A stretch of 7,328 bases of DNA from Candidatus Melainabacteria bacterium (lineage in GTDB: Bacteria > Actinomycetota > Actinomycetes > Mycobacteriales > Pseudonocardiaceae): NCBI GenBank assembly GCA_903970565.1, contig CAJCJE010000019.1, forward strand, positions 1-7,328. Direction: 5' to 3'. Below are positions 5,294 to 7,328 of the stretch, one piece after another. Numbering within the stretch: position 1 is the first letter of the stretch; every line of letters begins with the position of its first letter. A program made the position numbers and the translations under genes. The notes under the pieces were generated by a model. It worked only from the letters and a program-made list of their open reading frames with translations, did no database searches and was not told the origin of the DNA.

Positions 5294-5731
5294 CTGCGTG
5301 GTCGGCACCTTCTTCAACTGCTCGGCCAACGTCTCCAGCGCCGGCACCAGGTCCAGCAGCAGGTCGGCGGTCACCTCCGGCAGCTGGTCGAGACAGTCCG
5401 ACAACACCCTGGTCCGACGCTCCCGAATCCGCTCGTGCACCAGGTCACCCGATGGTGTCACCGCGACCCGTACCGCACGCAGGTCGTTGGGGTCCGGCAG
5501 CCTGCTGATCAGGCCGTTCTCATCCAGCTTGCGCACGATCCTGGAAAGCATCGTCGGATTCAACCCCTCCAGTTCGGTCAGCTCGGCCAACCCGAGCGGC
5601 CCCCTGCTGCGGACCAGACCGAGCACCGAGTACTGGGAGGGCGTCAGACCCTCACCGGTCGAGGTGGCATTGAGCTGCCGCGCCAACCTGGCGATGACGC
5701 CACGCAGCCGCGCCACGAGCTCAACGTCCAT
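5288..5731 (-). CDS. MarR-family transcriptional regulator
   Basis: This 147-residue regulator is expected to bind DNA as a dimer and to let go on binding a small molecule or stress signal. The winged helix-turn-helix is clear: LTPSQYSVLGLV (29-40), the recognition region LAELTELEGLNPTMLSRIVRKLDENGLI (about 48-75), and the wing with the family's D-x-N-D-x-R-A pattern (80-86) leading into VAVTPSG. The flanking helices (1-20 and 98-140) form the dimer interface. The only cysteine is Cys113, so it is not the OhrR type that senses peroxide through an N-terminal Cys. The start ATG at 5731 is fixed by GGAGGT (5743-5738) 6 bases upstream; a frame reaching 5770 adds 13 residues and was rejected. It is divergent from the MFS exporter with overlapping promoters and an inverted repeat between them, so it probably represses both itself and the exporter. 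The ligand is unknown. Confidence 0.93.
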   Translation of the reverse strand: MDVELVARLRGVIARLARQLNATSTGEGLTPSQYSVLGLVRSRGPLGLAELTELEGLNPTMLSRIVRKLDENGLISRLPDPNDLRAVRVAVTPSGDLVHERIRERRTRVLSDCLDQLPEVTADLLLDLVPALETLAEQLKKVPTTQR

Positions 5732-5737
5732 CGTCAC

Positions 5738-5743
5738 ACCTCC
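5738..5743 (-). promoter_or_regulatory. Ribosome-binding site of marR (GGAGGT)
   Basis: A near-perfect Shine-Dalgarno sequence on the minus strand, 6 bases before ATG 5731. It decides the start and marks marR as a leadered gene, unlike the peroxidase and exporter genes beside it. Confidence 0.8.
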
Positions 5744-5748
5744 GGGTG

Positions 5749-5777
5749 TTGATTGCTTGCCGATAGGCAATTAAAGT
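5749..5777 (+). promoter_or_regulatory. Promoter of the MFS exporter (-35 TTGATT, -10 TAAAGT)
   Basis: TTGATT (5749-5754) and TAAAGT (5772-5777) are separated by an ideal 17 bases. The -10 ends 8 bases before the GTG at 5786, so the mRNA would be leaderless or nearly so. No Shine-Dalgarno sequence is present. The spacer contains the TTGCC-N4-GGCAA inverted repeat, so an occupied operator would block this promoter. Confidence 0.65.
5757..5770. promoter_or_regulatory. Probable MarR operator (TTGCC-GATA-GGCAA)
   Basis: A perfect inverted repeat with 5-bp arms and a 4-base centre, flanked by a second, wider ATTGC (5752-5756) / GCAAT (5767-5771) pairing that makes the 20-bp stretch partly symmetric (14 of 20 positions). 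It lies between -35 and -10 of the exporter promoter and over the predicted marR transcription start. Position and symmetry suit a MarR dimer; binding itself is inferred. Confidence 0.6.
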
Positions 5778-5802
5778 AGGCATACGTGAGCAGCCCGGAC
5801 AA
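5773..5802 (-). promoter_or_regulatory. Promoter of marR (-35 TTGTCC, -10 TACTTT)
   Basis: On the minus strand TTGTCC (5802-5797) and TACTTT (5778-5773) are 18 bases apart. The start site would be near 5766, giving a leader of about 35 bases with the GGAGGT site. The -10 overlaps the exporter's -10 by 5 bases on the opposite strand, and the -35 lies inside the first codons of the exporter. Confidence 0.5.
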
Positions 5803-7291
5803 CACGGCAGGCCGAAGCACTCTGTCGGCCCCAGCCCGTCGACCGATCGGCCTCCACCGACACCGGCCACCAGCCACGCCACCCACCGACACCCCCGAAC
5901 CAGCCAGCGCGCCGGCCACCCACGGCGTCGAGCCGCAGGGCCCGCTCCCCCGACGCAAGCTGGTATTCGGCATTGTCTCGATGGCCCTGTTCATGAGTTC
6001 GGTAGATCAGACCATTGTGGCCACCGCGCTGCCCGCCATCCACAGGGAACTGCACGCCCAGATCAACTGGAGCGGCTGGACCATCACCATCTACGCACTC
6101 GGCCAGGTCCTGGCCATGCCGATGGCCGGCAAGATCAGCGACATGTACGGCCGCAAGAAGGTCTTCCTGCTCTCCGCCGTCGTCTTCACCGCCGCCTCCC
6201 TCGCCTGCGGATTTGCCGGCAACATCTACCTGCTCGTCGGCCTGCGGCTGCTCCAGGCCCTCGGCGGCGGCGCCTTCATGCCATCGGCCACCGGCATCGT
6301 CTCCGACCACTTCGGCAAGGACCGGGACCGAGCGATCGGCATGTTCACCAGCATCCTGCCCATCGGCGGCATCGTCGGCCCCATCATCGGCGGCGTCTTC
6401 GTGGCCGTCTGGTCCTGGCGCGGCATCTTCCTGGTCAACGTCCCCATCGGCATCGTGCTGATCCTGCTCGTGATCAAGTTTGTCCCCACCAGCACCACCC
6501 GCTCGACCGGCCGGATCGACGTACGCGGCGTCTGCCTGCTCGGCACCCTCATCCTCGCCGCCATGTTCGGCATCACCTACCTCGGCAGCGGCCCCATCAC
6601 CCCCTACAACCCGGTCTTCGTCTGCGCCGAACTCATCGCCGTCGCCGCCGGCTGCCTGTTCGTCCGGCACGCCAAGCACCACACCAACTCCTTCATCCCG
6701 TTCCGCCTGCTGCGCGGCCGGGGCTTCGGCGTGATGAACGTGATCAACCTCTGCTACGGCGCCGCCGCGCTCGGGTTCTCCGCCCTCGTCCCCCTCTACG
6801 CCCAGGACCGCTTCGGCCTGGCCCCGCTCAGCGCCGGCACCCTGCTCACCGCGCGTGCCGTCGGCATGATCTGCGTGGCCGGCATCGCCGTCACCACCCT
6901 GCGCAGAACCGGCTACCGGCCACCCATGATCGTCGGGTTCCTCATCGTGTCCGCCAGCCTCGTCGCGATGGCGCTGGACCCACCCCTGCCGCCCTACCTG
7001 TGGCTGGGCATCTCCGCCGGCCTCACCGGCATCGGCATGGGCATGGCCGTGCCGGCCTCCAACAACGCCAGCCTGCAACTCGCCCCCGACCAGGTCGCCG
7101 CCATCGCCGGCCTGCGCGGCATGTTCCGCCAGTCCGGTTCGATCATCGCGGTCTCCATCACCACCGCGGTACTCGCCCGCAGCACCGATCCCGGCCTCGC
7201 CCAGGCCCACGTGTTCATCGTGTTCGCCGCGCTGCTGGTACTCATCGTCCCGCTGGTGTTCCTCGTCCCGGAACACCGCGGCGGCTGGTAA
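5786..7291 (+). CDS. MFS exporter of the DHA2 (EmrB/QacA) type, 14 membrane helices
   Basis: This 501-residue proton-coupled drug or metabolite exporter sits in the cytoplasmic membrane. A 55-residue Pro/Thr/Ala/Arg-rich cytoplasmic N-terminus precedes helix 1. The family signature is visible: SVDQTIVATALPAI (72-85, with Asp74 in helix 1), motif A GKISDMYGRKK (115-125) between helices 2 and 3, and motif C-like GGIVGPIIGG (194-203) in helix 5, followed by WSWRGIFLVNVPIG (209-222). I count about 14 hydrophobic segments, and length is typical of DHA2. The start is GTG 5786, 8 bases after a TAAAGT box and without a ribosome site, consistent with leaderless expression. The gene is divergent from marR, a pairing common for efflux pumps induced by their own substrates. 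The substrate cannot be told from sequence. A perfect 12-bp hairpin lies over the stop codon, so it is probably transcribed alone. Confidence 0.93.
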   Translation: MSSPDNTAGRSTLSAPARRPIGLHRHRPPATPPTDTPEPASAPATHGVEPQGPLPRRKLVFGIVSMALFMSSVDQTIVATALPAIHRELHAQINWSGWTITIYALGQVLAMPMAGKISDMYGRKKVFLLSAVVFTAASLACGFAGNIYLLVGLRLLQALGGGAFMPSATGIVSDHFGKDRDRAIGMFTSILPIGGIVGPIIGGVFVAVWSWRGIFLVNVPIGIVLILLVIKFVPTSTTRSTGRIDVRGVCLLGTLILAAMFGITYLGSGPITPYNPVFVCAELIAVAAGCLFVRHAKHHTNSFIPFRLLRGRGFGVMNVINLCYGAAALGFSALVPLYAQDRFGLAPLSAGTLLTARAVGMICVAGIAVTTLRRTGYRPPMIVGFLIVSASLVAMALDPPLPPYLWLGISAGLTGIGMGMAVPASNNASLQLAPDQVAAIAGLRGMFRQSGSIIAVSITTAVLARSTDPGLAQAHVFIVFAALLVLIVPLVFLVPEHRGGW

Positions 7292-7306
7292 CCCACCAGC
7301 CGCCGC
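7278..7306 (+). terminator. Strong hairpin terminator over the MFS stop codon
   Basis: GCGGCGGCTGGT (7278-7289) and ACCAGCCGCCGC (7295-7306) are perfect 12-bp arms around a 5-base loop. The TAA stop (7289-7291) begins at the last paired base and runs into the loop, so the left arm encodes the final residues of the exporter. There is no T-tract, as often in actinobacteria. Confidence 0.8.
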
Positions 7307-7328
7307 ACGCCCCCGACCGAGAACCGGC

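Noticed and set aside
4409..5752. A 447-residue + strand open frame over the end of the sirtuin, the peroxidase and marR.
   Set aside because: It crosses three convincing genes in wrong frames and reads as Arg/Gln/Pro-rich nonsense.
5771..7276. A 501-residue minus-strand open frame, antisense to the MFS exporter and almost equal in length.
   Set aside because: Its Asp/Gly/Glu/His-rich composition is the mirror of G/C-ending codons in a membrane protein; it has no family resemblance, and the + strand shows all DHA2 motifs.
1..7328. A new defence, mobile-element or natural-product system.
   Set aside because: I looked for transposase, integrase, toxin/antitoxin, nuclease, direct-repeat arrays, tRNA and biosynthetic enzymes on both strands and found none; the genes present are known families in an ordinary arrangement.

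Overview
The window is very GC-rich, with strong third-position GC in every gene, GTG as well as ATG starts, and promoters that place a TAnnnT -10 box 6-8 bases before the start codon. This points to an actinomycete. The gene set would fit Micromonosporaceae, but that placement is inference from style and not from a marker gene.

Layout, left to right: (1) the 3' end of an unrecognised beta-rich protein entering from the left edge (+). (2) A 119-residue actinobacterial protein, possibly of the DUF6401 type (+), with a leaderless promoter and a hairpin over its stop codon. (3) About 400 bases of gene debris holding the front part of an ASCH-domain gene that is cut off. (4) A multi-helix membrane protein of the CmpX / conserved-TM-helix (MscS-associated) type on the minus strand, with a nested hairpin as probable terminator. 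(5) A 320-base divergent intergenic region rich in small palindromes. (6) An EHN-type epoxide hydrolase and then a class II sirtuin, both +. (7) On the minus strand, a thioredoxin-type glutathione peroxidase with a MarR-family regulator upstream of it. (8) Divergent from marR, a 14-helix DHA2-type MFS exporter (+) that ends in a perfect 12-bp hairpin built over its stop codon.

The clearest functional unit is marR/MFS. The two genes are divergent, their -10 boxes overlap on opposite strands, and a perfect TTGCC-N4-GGCAA inverted repeat lies in the exporter's -35/-10 spacer and over the predicted marR start site. This is the layout of an autoregulated, drug- or metabolite-responsive efflux switch. 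The glutathione peroxidase behind marR has its own probable leaderless promoter, with a second 20-bp imperfect palindrome directly upstream of its -35. It may therefore be under separate control, or read from both promoters.

The rest looks like ordinary actinobacterial accessory chromosome: detoxification (epoxide hydrolase, peroxidase), protein deacylation, envelope stress and efflux. I saw no insertion sequence, tRNA, CRISPR array, phage module or biosynthetic cluster. I did not find a convincing new multi-gene system. The points most worth a second look are regulatory DNA and the broken ASCH gene.
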